Assembly (NCBI GenBank): GCA_013397795.1
Contig: VZTJ01001724.1
Span: forward strand, 211,978-275,977
Length of the DNA stretch: 64,000 nt
Source of the DNA: Orthonyx spaldingii
Taxonomy: Eukaryota > Chordata > Aves > Passeriformes > Orthonychidae
Reading direction: 5' to 3'
The notes below the pieces were generated by a model. It saw nothing but the letters and a program-made list of their open reading frames with translations. It was not told the origin of the DNA and did no database searches. The stretch's first letter is position 1; each line of letters starts with the position of its first letter. This document shows positions 13,217 to 25,350 of this stretch, one piece after another. Made by a program: the position numbers and the translations under genes.

Positions 13217-13287
13217 CTCTGACAGAGATTTCTGCCTTGGAAACCATCTTCATATCTTTACTGTCTTGAGAAACTCCAATGAAGTAG
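13217..13287 (-). CDS. 71-nt coding exon of the same gene
   Basis: The minus strand shows a pyrimidine-rich acceptor (…ttttctgttctgtttaag) and a donor AGAG|gtgaat. Only one frame is open across the 71 bases. It begins with one base completing a codon, reads YFIGVSQDSKDMKMVSKAEI and ends with one base carried over. This start phase agrees with the AG left by the exon at 15561-15644 (giving Ser), and the end phase agrees with the micro-exon at 12966-12991 (giving Asp). Agreement on both sides is the main support. Confidence 0.6.
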
Positions 13288-14739
13288 CTTAAACAGAACA
13301 GAAAATATAATTTTAGGGTGTTGTGCCCTGGATCTCTCAAAAGGTGTAAGTCAAGACTGAATTATATTAATACACTATGTTTCCCTTTCCCAGTCATGTA
13401 AAATACCTCTTTTTTAGCTATGCAAAGTTGAAGTAAGCAAGACTTTAAAACGGGATTTTTTTCAGTATTGATTAATAATTATTATTTAGTTTGGGGAATT
13501 AACACAGATAAAAAGAGGAAGAAGCTGCTTATGACTTCCTCATATCATCAAAAAATGCTGTCTGTCTGAAGTTGCTCTGTTATCAGGGGTAGTAGAAATA
13601 AAAAGTCAGATGGTCAAATTGGCATGATAAACTCAAAAATTATGTGATGCATATTTCATATGATTCTACCATTTATTAGAAAGATATCTGCATGTCTTAC
13701 TCAAAGAATTAATACTGACTTGAGAGTTAGAGCATAGTGGTTGTTTCTTTCATTTTTCCCAGCAAGGATCAGTTGCTTTTACACAATCTGCTTGTATTAT
13801 TACTTTACCCAGGCAAGGTAGACATTTATTCTGCACAGTTTTCAAAGGTCACACAGTGATAGTTGATTTTATTTCAATGCTAGAGACTTTTATTAAGTTA
13901 ATTAAACTAGGCACACTTTTCTCCCACATTTTTTCAGGGTCACATTTTTGTCCTACCTTGAGTAGGTTCAGAAAAGAAGACAAAGGTTTGAATCATAAGA
14001 TCAGTTTTGCATGCAATCATCAAGGAAATTTTAAATAAAGCACCCTTAAGTTATTGAAGGCAGTAGTGTACTAAGTGAGACTCAGAAAAGAAAAAGAACT
14101 TATAATTTCCTTGTTGGTTTTTTGACTCAGTTAAAGATGAATTGGGTTTAAACTTTAGCTGCAATTCCAGACTATTGGGAAGTTCAATACACTTAAAAGA
14201 GGGAGAATATTACTGGAAAATGGGAAACAATTTGCCTGAGGAAGGAAAACAATATGTTGTCTTTACTTCCCTTAGAAGATCTTGTAAGCTTCTTGTACAT
14301 TTCTCGTAAACTTCTTGGAACTCATACGCTTCCTAGAGGGCAGCTTCGGCCTTGTCTGCCCAGTGAAACATAACTGGATGCAACCTGATTTGTGTCTGTG
14401 TGCTCCCAGTATATGCCTTGGCAAAGATGTGAACCTTAGGTTTGTGATGGCAGGAGGGCTGAGGGTTCGATCTTCAGTTAACTGGGTTACTGGATTCATC
14501 CTGGAAAAGTGCTTCCTGAACCAATATATATGGTTAGGTCATGCAACCACCTTAGAAGATGGGTAAAAATGTCTGTCTGGAAAGTAATTGAGTTTTCAGA
14601 CTCCTCCACTCCTACTGAAAGGGTTTGCAGAATCCCCTAATGGTTGAGAATACTCTGATTACAAGCACACACTTACTCATTGCAGTTTATATACATTTGT
14701 TCTTGTGCCAACAATGTCCTTCTCTAGCAGTTGTTCATT

Positions 14740-14880
14740 ACTACTTATGTATTTATAGACTGCAGTCATATCCCTCCTCAAGTTTTGCTAACTAAAAGAA
14801 GCCAGACCCTTTTTATTCCCTCTCATGAGCCAGGCTCCTGGTTTCTCTGTCTGCCCTAGCAGTCTGCCTCTGTCCATGTC
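14740..14880 (-). mobile_element. Possible old CR1 fragment
   Basis: The plus strand shows the run cagtcatatccctcctcaag, then a tctcatgagccaggctcc block. This resembles the antisense of the region near the end of CR1 ORF2, where many avian copies read catatcccctctcag…tcctcat. The match is diverged and short, so the family call is tentative and the ends are approximate. Confidence 0.35.
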
Positions 14881-15560
14881 CCAGCCCTGGTGAAGGTGAA
14901 CCTTTCACCTGACTGGTCTTAGCTGTGCATGTTATTTCAAATGTATTTTCATGGGTGCTTTGCCTTCTGGAGAGCATTCTTCTAAATTTTTACAGAATTA
15001 CCTCACCTAGCAGGTTTTTTGCAGCAGTATTGCAAACTCATAATCTTACAGTGTATAATTAGTCTACCAAAGTCTTTCTTCTGCTCCTTACTTCCAACTG
15101 ATGAACTCCAGCTGATAGCAGAAATTCCTGATATTAGCCTCCAAGTTCATACTGTTGCATTTTGTACTACTAAATTTCATCACAGTTCTTCATCGTCACT
15201 CTTCCAGGTCATTCAGTTTTTTTCTCTGAATAATGCATCATAAAAGTGCTGGCTTACTCCACTACTTAATGCTTAAAACGGGCAGGCCCACGTGTTTTTC
15301 TCACGACAGGTTACAAGATGAACCTCATCTGCTTGTCTCATAGCTCTGCAGCCTGGTAATATTCTGCTTTGGACCATGCCCCATGAGCAGCATACTTCTG
15401 GGAACTGTACTACATTGTTTTCTCTGAGGACACCCTTTTCACTTGCAGTTTTTGTTAGTTTGAGAACAAAAGATATCAGAATAAGGGAGTGGCTAGCAAA
15501 TGAAGGACAATCATTTTCAGGTGTGAAGCCATCCTGGGGATTTTTTTTAAAGCCTCCTAC

Positions 15561-15644
15561 CTTCCTACATGGATGTCAATATCCTGGAATCCAGATGTTG
15601 CTGGCTTCTGTTCAACACAGCCCTTGTCTGAAAAGGAAGTCAGG
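15561..15644 (-). CDS. 84-nt coding exon of the same gene
   Basis: A strong acceptor (cccctctcttttcag on the minus strand) and a strong donor (GGAAG|gtagga) flank 84 bases. One frame is open: LTSFSDKGCVEQ, then KPATSGFQDIDIHVG. The trailing AG joins the first C of exon 13217-13287 to make Ser. A second good acceptor inside the exon (…cttccttttcag) would start it at 15627 instead, shifting the required upstream phase from 2 to 1. Which acceptor is used decides which upstream exon fits. Confidence 0.55.
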
Positions 15645-17476
15645 CTGAAAAGAGAGGGGAACAGGACTCTGGTAACCAAAAACAGGATCAGGGGAAGATC
15701 CAGCAGCAGCACCAAGTTCCAATATTAGCAGAGGTCATGCTTCTTTCCTCAAAATTAACCCCATTCCACCTCCCTTACACATGTGCAGGGGGGCATGTCT
15801 TTGCCTGGATGAAGTCACAGATGCATTGATTCTAATCGAGCTGAGGCAGCTTGCTTCACTGTAGGACCTGAGAACCAGAACAATTGTTCTAGCTCCTTCT
15901 TCAGGTCCTGGAGTGAATTAAAAAATATGTGTGAAGATAGGCTGGGTTTCAGGATTTTTCTCATAGTCTCACTATTGTGGCAAGTTAAGGTCATTTCACT
16001 GACTTGGAACTGTATATATCAGACTGTATTTATGTTATACTACTAGGATTTCTTTTTGGAATAACCACAAGACTGAATTTACTGCATCTGTAATTTCTGG
16101 CTTGTGGATAACTATCACAATAGCTGTCTTCCTTTTGAATCACTGATATGTCCTTTATGTTTCAATCCATTTTAATGTTGTTCCTTGACCTCTCTGGCTG
16201 AAACACCACTCCACATTATGAATATAAATCTATTTTAGATTTTTCGTAGAGGGTGATTGACAAAGAGGAGGGCTTGAACAAATTTCAGTATCCTATTGTT
16301 GTAAAAATATTTGTTCTAACCTTCCATAAAAATAACTCTAATGAAAGTTTTTTGAACCACAACTGAATTTGTTCCAAGTACCTTGTTTCATTATTTGTAC
16401 ATTTGATTTCATATTTTCATATTAAACTCAGCATTATAAACACAACATTTCTAAATAATGTGTCATGGAATCCATTTGGAAAATGCCGTGTGTTCCCAGA
16501 GAGTATTTTGTAGTCTTTAATACTCTCTATCCTACTGTATTTTCTTCCACTGTAATATTAGTTGCTGTGCAGGAGCTGTGCCTTGGCTTCTGCAATAGTT
16601 TGCCATTAACAGGGTAAAGCATGTAATAAATAAACCTCCAATATGTGCAATAACTAACTTTTAAGGCTACCATTAAATCCTTTTAAAGCAGATTGATTAG
16701 GTTTCCATTTTGCACGTTTCTTAGGATTTTGATTTGAACTGAAGTGTTTCTTTAGGCTATTCTGCAGCTGTGCTCACTTTCCCTTACTGACAGTCATTCA
16801 AATCCATCTTGTGCTATTGTAACCTGCTGTTAGCCCATTAGTTGCAATCTGTGGGAGGAGAAGAAGAAAAATTGTGTCACTATTCCTTATCAAGGGACCA
16901 CACAGTCGTTTCCCACTTTGACTCTGTGATGGATAGTTATCTTGAGATGTGACAGGTGTGAGACTGGAAATTTAGGAGGAAACAATGCAGGAGCTCAGTA
17001 GCATTTTGTTATTGACACTTGGTAGATAACAACAGAGAGTTAATCAATCTCTAGTGTTGTTTTTAACCCGCTATTCTTTTTGTCTTCAAGACACAGTTTT
17101 TCTCATCAGACTGACACGGCAGGAAAAAGGTTCAAGTAGATAGCAGACATTTTTCCTTTACAGAGTACTGGACACAAAATGTCAAATTCCATGAAAAATA
17201 AATGCTTGTTTCCTTTGGGAACTTTTTTTTAACTTTTAGAAATGGGTCAGGGGTTGGAAAAAGTAGTTTAAATATCTGAAATTATTTGCAACTAAACATC
17301 CTTTCTTAGAAAGAGAAACAGTCTTTTTTCAACTTTATTGTCAGCAGGTTTTTTTATCACTATGTTTCCACAAATTAAATTGCTGTAACACATTTCTTAT
17401 TATTTCCTTTCTAGACATAAGCTAAAATGAAAGAAAAATTATTACCCTGAAAATTAAATGAGCTTGTTTACTTAAC

Positions 17477-17540
17477 TCTGCTCAAAGCCACACGGTTTAA
17501 GGAAATACAGCTCCAAGACAATTTCTGCTAGTATTTCAGA
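17477..17540 (-). CDS. Uncertain coding exon linking 17945-18058 to 15561
   Basis: Reading the minus strand from 17540, the frame SEILAEIVLELYFLKPCGFE is open. It starts in phase 0, as required after the exon at 17945-18058, and a donor GCAGA|gttaag ends it in phase 1. That fits the internal acceptor at 15627. The acceptor itself (…ccaaatctag) has a poor pyrimidine tract, so the exon is only a phase-compatible proposal. Another candidate acceptor at 16963 also has open frames but no good donor. Confidence 0.25.
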
Positions 17541-17944
17541 CTAGATTTGGTTCCTTTATGACCTTCAGTAAACTGAATAATAGTACAAAATTCACAGTTT
17601 TCAAAAAAAGTTAGAAGTGGTGTTCAATATAGTTGAGAAGCACAGAAAAAAATGACAGAAATTTATGTGTGAGCTATAGTTCATGTTAAATGAGGATACC
17701 TGGTAAGAGCTAGAATTTAGTTCAAAGAGATGTCAACGAACATGAAAGTCCTGCTGTACTAGCATGAAATGAGAGGCTTGGGTTCAAAGAGTTCACAACT
17801 GAAATAACCAAGATGCACAATGAGGAGGACGTTATTATTATTTACTTAAATGGGTAAAATTATGTAAACAATGGTGACTGTCTTGAGGTCTCCAGGGAGT
17901 TTTGCAGGAACTGAAGGCCAGCCTCTAAGACCATAAGCTCATAC

Positions 17945-18058
17945 CTGATCTACAGGGCTTTGGTAATTAATCTTAGTTTCGGGTGTATCTGTTTGCTTTA
18001 TTTTTTTGTCCTGTCCTGTTATTTTGTATAAACCAAGTTTTTTAGGCAAATGTTCCTG
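17945..18058 (-). CDS. 114-nt coding exon of the same gene
   Basis: One of the clearest exons in the window. The minus strand has acceptor aattttctctttaccatcag, 38 open codons with no partial codon at either end, and donor GATCAG|gtatga. The translation begins QEHLPKKLGLYKITGQDKK and continues IKQTDTPETKINYQSPVDQ; it is lysine-rich and hydrophilic. The start phase 0 matches the end phase of the exon at 19283-19317. No domain is recognised. Confidence 0.6.
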
Positions 18059-19282
18059 CTGATGGTAAAGAGAAAATTCTAAGGGTACTAGTGAAGCCTT
18101 TCAGTGGTTCCACAATAAAGCACCAGCTTGCTCCTACTCTGTGTTTTATTTTGACAATGTAAAAATTTGATGTATATTTGTTTGGTGAATTAAATAATGT
18201 GTTTTTTGACACAAAACAGAAAATACACAGTCATTCTTTTTAGTAAGTATGAGGGTTGAGCGCTCTGCTCACAGATTGTTCTAAAACCCACAGAAACATC
18301 CAGCAAAGCCTGCACACATGGATGCCCCAGCAGCCATCCTGACAGGATTTCTGGTGGGGTCAAGGAGCTGTATGGTAAATAGGATGCTCTATGCTGCTCT
18401 TCAACTCTTGCACTGTGGCACAACAGGTTGGTGAGTTGGTGTAAAGACACACTTGTTCCCTAATTCTTGTTTCCAAGTTTTAGCTGGAAGGAACAGACTC
18501 TGGATAGATTTTATGCCCGTCTGCTTACTTCTCTTCAAAAATTTACATCTGTTTTGTCACATACCTTCTGCATGGCTATGTTTTGCAAGGCAGAGTTGTG
18601 ATGTACACGATATCAGCTTCTTCTGTCTGACAGACATTCACACAAGCTCCTTTCATCTCCACTGTGGGAAATGTTAGGGATGTCAAGTGATACACCACTA
18701 CAGTTCTAAAATGTCTCTATCAAGTTTCCACATTAGCTTGATTTCACCACTTTCCTCTTGCCTTCTGAGTTTAAGTAGCTGCCAATGAAATCTCAGAAAG
18801 GTCTCATTAGATTTGAAGCTCCTGTCAGACAGAGGAATACTTTTCATGTGATCTTCATATAGGAGATTTGACAAACATGTTTCTGTCCATCCAAATCACA
18901 TTCAGCTTCTGTGAAAAGAACAGTAATCGGTCAACAATAGTGCTATAGGAAATAAAAAATTCTGTGCACAAGCACTAACTAGCAACATGTCCTTTAGCAA
19001 TACCAGCTGACCACCCAGTTCAGCACAATATGTACCAGCGACATCTGCTCCCATGTCACTATGGCTTTCCCGAGCAGAAAGGTAGTTTGTGTGCTTTATA
19101 GCTCCCACATATCTGACATTGTTGTTCCATAACCTTGTGCTCCTGTTCTTACACCCCATGCCCCTAAACTCTGGCTCCTGAATGCTTCTCTGCCTTCCAC
19201 CCCACCTCCATAACAGCTGAAAGGCACAAATGCCCAACAGCAGCTGGGATTCCTAAGAAAAAACAGCAGTAAAATAACATAC

Positions 19283-19317
19283 CTCTAAGATGAAGGAGAC
19301 ATGTAGGTTTCTGAATT
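19283..19317 (-). CDS. 35-nt coding exon of the same gene
   Basis: The minus strand has a perfect-looking branch motif (taactaa), an acceptor cttgtcattcaag, then 35 bases and a very good donor TTAGAG|gtatgt. The frame that keeps the next exon open reads FRNLHVSFILE, preceded by two bases that complete a codon, and ends in phase 0. The other two frames would force a stop here or in the exon at 17945-18058. The exon is short, so support comes mostly from the donor and the phase. Confidence 0.45.
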
Positions 19318-20179
19318 CTTGAATGACAAGTTTTAGTTATCCATGATAGACAGAATTTGATATTTTACAAAGAATTACCTAGAGTCAGTCGAATAGAGGA
19401 AGTATACCAGGAAAATATTTACGATGCTTCTGTTACTAGGACTGATGATCTAGGTTCACGTCTAATCTAGTTGGAGACTTTCTGTGAAGTACTGTAACAC
19501 TGCAGCCCAGATTCTTGGAAGTATTTGAAAACTACTGAAATCCAGCTTCTTTTCGGATAGAACAGACAAAAATCTTTTCACTGAGTATGTCATTGTTCAA
19601 AACAGAGCAAAGGATTACATTAAAGCAGAAATTACCAGGCTGCAGTATACATATTAATCATTATATCTGAAATACTTCCAAGTGATATCCAACAACGGCT
19701 TTGGGTGTTCTTTGTACCATGTATTCACAGCCTGTGGCAAACAAAGGAGAGCCTGCGGACTCCAGCATTAATACGGCTTCCTTGTGCAAAGTGAATTAAA
19801 TACCTAAATATCATTAAAGACCTACACTTTTCCATCCTACTTTTAAAATAAGGATTATTTTATAACATTTCTGCTGGTTACTATTATATAAATGTCTAAG
19901 AAAAAGGAGTGTTTGATAGTGTGCTGTGTTCAGTGCATAATATGGTGGGCCTTGATTTTGACTGGGGCTTGATAGTTACTGTAATACAAACAAATAATAA
20001 TAATAGCTTAAGAATATCAAACAGAAAAGGAGAACAGAATGCCTTTTATGCTTAGAAAAAGATCAGGTCAATTGATCTAGATTTCAGAAAGCAGTAGACA
20101 AGAAGACAAGTGTAACTTGTTATTGTTAGAAAGTAGAAATCTGTTAGCCTTTGATTTACTTGTAACACTGTTTAGCACA

Positions 20180-23100
20180 CTGTTAAGTACAAAAAGAGTC
20201 AGGAGAACATACTATATCAGTGTAGTTGCTAATATTCTTTAGAAAAAGCTAGTAAGGAACAAAAAGAATAGGCATGAGAGAATTTTTATCTAATACAATC
20301 CTTTGCTCAGTCTTGAGCAATGTTCTATCTAATAAAATTCTTTTCTCCCTAGTTAATCAGAACAGGGTTCAGATGAAATAAAATAATTTGCAGATGAATT
20401 GCTAATATGTCCTGTAATGCATACCCTCCTAACAGCATGTCTTTCTAGCCTGTTGAAATACTTATATCATATGGAGAGACCTGAAAAGTTTGAACATTTT
20501 GGTCCACTGCCAAGAAAAACTATTTATCAATGGCACATACTGTGCTGATATATACCATAAGAACAGATTTTTAACTAGGAACGAACATTAGGACAAGACC
20601 CTTTCCCTTCCCCTAGTGCATTAAGACAGACTGGGATGCTGTTCTCTGTTGTCCAGAACCTTCATGAAGAAGCTTCAAATCTATCTTAGCAATGCAGTTC
20701 TGTTAAACACGGTATCAGGGTGCTTATAAGATTCAAAGTCATTAATCTCACAAGCCTCCCAAGAAGCAGTACCATGCTGTTCTCATGTTTTACGGATGGG
20801 GAATTAAGGTGCAGGAAGTTTATGTGGATGGTGTGTAGGTGGCTGTAGGTGGTAGGATGTGCCTACATGCCTGGAAGGGCAGATGTCAAATGAGTGGCTG
20901 TACTATGCAGTATTCTTTCTCCATAAATTTTACCCCTATCTATTTAATAAGAAGTACGAGCTTTGCTGCAGGGTAGCTGTTGACTCTGAACCAAACCATA
21001 ACTGTCACAGCACATTCAGAGTAGACATGTATTCCTCAATGTAATTTCTGGACTAAATACCTATTCATCAAATTAGGCTTGAGTTTCGAGAATGCACTTT
21101 TTCTCCATTGCACCTGTACGGAATTGTGTGTCATGAAAAATACTTATTTCCTTTGGCAGTCAAGCTAACACCATCAAAGAAGCTCAGGGACAGTGAGCTC
21201 AAAAAATGCCATTAGAGTTTCAGGCATGTCTTGCTCGAGCTGGAGAGAGTTGCTATCATTACATGTTGGTATGCTCTAAAGGTCAGCTAGATCAAAAGCT
21301 CTGCTCAGCAGCCAATTAATATATTATTTAATATCAGGGAAAATAGAAAAAAAAAAAAGAAACACAACTAAAATTTCAATAAAGATAAAGCAAGTGTCTG
21401 CAATATAGTCTGAAAGTGCCACCCAGGAGGGCTGGGATAATTTACTATGATAGGATTAAATTACAGTTCTTTTACTTTTGGGGAGGTTTAAATCTTCAAC
21501 TTTAATATTTCTTTGGTGCATTAACTGCATTTGCATTTATCATTGGCTTGTACAATGGAATTTTCACAGGACTTGACATTTTGAAGTCCTAACTTAGCAC
21601 TTGGTCCAACTGCCTTTGAAGTCAACAAGAAGATTGCCACTAAGTTCAGTGAGAAGTTGGATCAGGCTTTATAATCACTACAGACTCATTATAATCTCAC
21701 AGCTGGTAACAACTATTTAGAAATATAGTATAAAAACTGTGATACTGCTGGGATGAGTTCAGTGAGAAGCAGAATCCCATCACATTTAACGTAAGTTTAA
21801 CAATGTGAACAGATTTTAGAATTAGGTGCTCTCTTTGCACGGTAGTATCAGATGACTCTTCCCAAAATTTACTGCGAAGAAAAAAGTCTCTATTTGCTCT
21901 CTGATCTGCCTGAATCCTTTAATATGCTTTTGTTTCTTTAACTTCAAATTAAAGAATGAAATTTCCCTCTCTCTCTATCATCACAGAAGACAGTTTTCTG
22001 CAAAATGGCTGCTTTCCCAGTGCTTTGCTAAAATGGCTGCTGCTAGGATGAGGTCTAGAATCATGGCAATTGCAAATGCTAACCCTTTTCCTATTACATT
22101 TCACAGTTTGTAGATGATCAGCTACACCGTGTTCTCACTGTGCAGATGCTCAGGTTGCTGTGACGAACAAATTGAGGGCAGATCCTTTCAAAATGAATTG
22201 AGGCTTTGCAATTGTTTTGTGAATGACTATTTATTATGATTACAAACTAGAGGGTGAATGTTTCTGCTGGGATTGAGGGGTCCCCAGGATGTAGGTGAGA
22301 TTGGTGTTTGGCTGACCTGACAGCACAGGTTTAGAGTGACCTAAATGGGAGGTATGTTTCTCACATGCAATCATGTTCCTTTCTGTCCTTCAAGTAAACT
22401 TGCAAGTATCAGCCCAAAGAGGTCTTAAAGCTGATTAAGGACAGCTGCTGAAAGTGAAAGAAAATGGTCTCAGAAGTGTCTAAGTGAGTCACACTACTGA
22501 ACACATTGAACTTGCATACGAGAAAATGTTGCATGCTTGAAACTATATTTATGTTTTTCCTTCCAAAGAGTATTCTAAAATTCTTAAACATTTCATCCAG
22601 AATTGCTGCCTCCTCGTAATATGAGAAACTTAACAAAAAGTCACGATTTCCTCTTTGAGCCAGATGCAAACAAAACTACATTGAATATCAGTGTAGTTCC
22701 TTTTTATGGGTAACGAAGAAGTTTGCAATCTTTCTTCCACAAAAGGTGCCTGGCAGAAGTTTATGTCAGACATTGGATACCCAGAGACCCATGGGTAACA
22801 AGTATTGTAATGACAAAATGCTTTTATTGTCATTATAATTTGCCAGTTCTGCTTCTTCTGTAGTTATTTGTCTCAGAGCTGCAAGAAAAATTTGAAAGGA
22901 TGGTTTTCACTAATTTTTGGGAGTTCTTTGTGGAACAGTAGGTGTTCAGAGTACAACTAAAAGCACTGATCTATTTCCCTCACAGTATTGTAATGAACCT
23001 TACCTTACTATTTTTTGCTTTTTATTCTGCTTTTTATTTTTTATTTTTCTGATGTCCCATATAAGAGATTATATCCCATGCTGATGGCAAATACTGCCTG

Positions 23101-24137
23101 TATGTGTAGATCTTTGTTACCTATATTGGCTGCTCTTCCGGACTCAAATATGTAAAGCTTCAGAACCCATACATACTCTAACACAAATCCACATGGAGAA
23201 AGACAGAATAATCCTCCATATCATGCTACAGTAGTAATCTAGCTTAATGTAATCTTGGAACATAGGCTAAGCCAGTGAACCGTTTCTGCCTTGCTGATGT
23301 GGTTTACAAGCAGCACAGAGACTGAGGAGAGAATGATTTCCTTGTAATGCAGTGATCCATCCATTACTTTGTATATTGAACCTATCAATTGACTTGTTTA
23401 TGACATGCCTTATGTTTGGGGAATCCGAAATTCTGATTCACTTAAAGTCCTTTTAATTATAGTATATTCATTGAAAACAGATGCTTTTAATATTCAACTT
23501 GAGAGTTTTGTAAGCTATGCAAATATTTTATTTGTGGTATTTTTCTGGTGCTCACAGCCAAAACTTAGAGCAAATTTTTCAGAAGGCTATTTTATCTTAC
23601 AGAAACCTAGGGGAATTCATATTCCCAAAAGTTAGTTTTTCATTTGCAGATTATATATTGTACTCTACCTTCATTTTTATGCTTTTAAAGTTTCCTCTAG
23701 TAAGGAAATGAAGCAATAATATCAGTCACTGATATTTAAAGATGGACATATAATTTTTTTTGTAATTTTGACTAAATGAAGACGTGTAGTTATTAGGCAG
23801 TATTTTATGTTGGGACTTTTTTTGACATTGCACAGCTAGGTTAGCTGTGGAAAGGCTGGAAATTCTACCATAAAACTCTTCTGCTTGTGTACTGCACTTT
23901 GAAGAAGTGAGTCAACTGCAAATTTCATGGAGAAGCCAGTTGAAGAAAACCAGTTAAAGAAACAAAACTGAGCAACGCTGAATTGCAAGTATGCATGCAC
24001 CATTAGATATCAGAATTTTGACAATAATTCATTTCTTCTCTATAATATTCCCATGGGGAAACTCAAAAATCAAACTAAGCACAAAAATATGCATGCCAGA
24101 CTAATAGCAGTTGTTTCACCAATATTTTCTAGTGATT
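20180..24137. other. Intronic stretch, nothing recognised
   Basis: Non-coding DNA inside the inferred large intron between exons at 19283 and 27000. No transposon or RNA gene is recognised. A short duplication of an aaaatggctgct motif occurs at about 22002-22040. A segment with an ATTTGCAT octamer (near 21530) looks like possible regulatory DNA but cannot be tested here. Confidence 0.4.
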
Positions 24138-24608
24138 GGTTCCACAAAATTGAATCATATCATAGAACAGAAATGTGGAATCATCAAGGTTGGAAAACTC
24201 CTCCAATATCATCAAGTTCAAAATGTAGCCAAATAGCACCCTACCTGCTAAACCATATCACATCACATCTACTAACTTTTGAACACTTCCAGAGATGGTG
24301 ACTGTATTGCTTCCATGGGGAGCATATTCCAATGCTTAACTATCATTTCAGTGAAGAAATTTTTCCTAATATCCAACCTGAACATCCGCTGGAGCAACTT
24401 TCCTCTTGTCCTAGTGGCAGTTGTCTGGGAGAAGAGGCTGAGACCCACCTGGCCACAATCTTTTTTTGGGTGGTTGTAGAAATCAAACAGGTCTCCCCTT
24501 AGCTTTCCTTTCTCCAGTCTAAACACTACCATCTCCTTCAGTCAGTTCTTATCAGACTTGTGCTCCAGACACTTCCCCAGCCCTACTGTCTTTCTCTGGG
24601 CAACTCTT
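24138..24608 (-). mobile_element. CR1 LINE, 3' part of ORF2 plus tail
   Basis: The plus strand starts with a diverged tail (catagaacag…gaatcatcaaggttggaaa) and continues with gatggtgactgtattgcttc, ggggagcatattccaatgc and tttcagtgaagaaattttt. This is the antisense of the C-terminal coding end of avian CR1. Translated on the minus strand it gives the CR1 signature pieces LRGDLFDFYNHP, FRLDIRKNFFTE and VKHWNMLP. The frame is interrupted and the element is truncated at its 5' end, so it is a dead copy lying in the large intron, in the same orientation as the gene. Confidence 0.9.
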
Positions 24609-24780
24609 CCTCTTTCCACAGAGGCTGAATGCAGAACAGAACTGTTTTCTTTTTCTTTAGTATATCCTACTTTTCTGAATAAAAATATGCTATAAAAATA
24701 ATATGTAATTTGGTGTTTTGTTCATCTTCTAGTCTTTTAAGTACCACCAATTTCCACTTTTTACTTTCTTAATGAAGAGC

Positions 24781-24802
24781 ACACACACACATACACACAC
24801 AT
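24781..24802. repeat. (AC)n microsatellite
   Basis: About ten AC units with one AT interruption. Confidence 0.85.
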
Positions 24803-25330
24803 GCAGACAGTACCTGATGTTTGCAAGCTGTACTTCCTGGATATTCTAAGTCTTCCAACTCAGGCATTAACACTTAGGTACGTGCTGAAATGCTCTACTG
24901 AATCAGAGCCTGACTATTTAACAATGTGAAGTAAAATGGATAGACATTTTAATGTTTCCTCTTGTATGTGAAGTACTCTTTCATCTCTGTATATTAGGAA
25001 CATATTTTTGGGATCGTTTTGAAATAATGCTCTCTTGTTTAACCCCCAAGCAGAAACATACATCTTGAATCACCCTTTGTGCTTTTCATTTGGAGATGCA
25101 GGAATGGACACTAGCTGCATTTATGAAGCAGTTTTGTATGGTTGTGGGTGCTTGATTTGCAAGATTGCACCCACAGCTCATCAGGACATGGTCAGCAGCA
25201 AGGACGCATTTCAGAAGAGCACAAGTGAGCTCCTTCCTCCTGAGCACTTTTCCCCTGCTTTATAGAGAAGAATGGCATTTCTCAGACAATCCTGATCAGA
25301 AGGTTTTCAAGCTCAGAATTTTCCGACAAT

Positions 25331-25350
25331 TTTTCTTCTTCTTCTTCTTT
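25331..25350. repeat. (TTC)n microsatellite
   Basis: Five or six TTC units on the plus strand. Confidence 0.8.

Noticed and set aside
14464..14476. ggttcgatctt, resembling a tRNA B box
   Set aside because: No matching A box, acceptor stem or anticodon arm can be folded around it, so neither a tRNA nor a clear tRNA-derived SINE is supported.
18902..19252. 111-codon minus-strand frame preceded by a strong acceptor
   Set aside because: It overlaps the short space next to the better-supported exon 19283-19317 and would leave an impossible 30-base intron. No suitable donor in phase was found.
20160..20179. 20-base minus-strand segment with strong acceptor and phase compatible with exon 19283-19317
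   Set aside because: The donor is weak and the segment is very short; the exon at 27000-27056 fits the same phase with much better signals.
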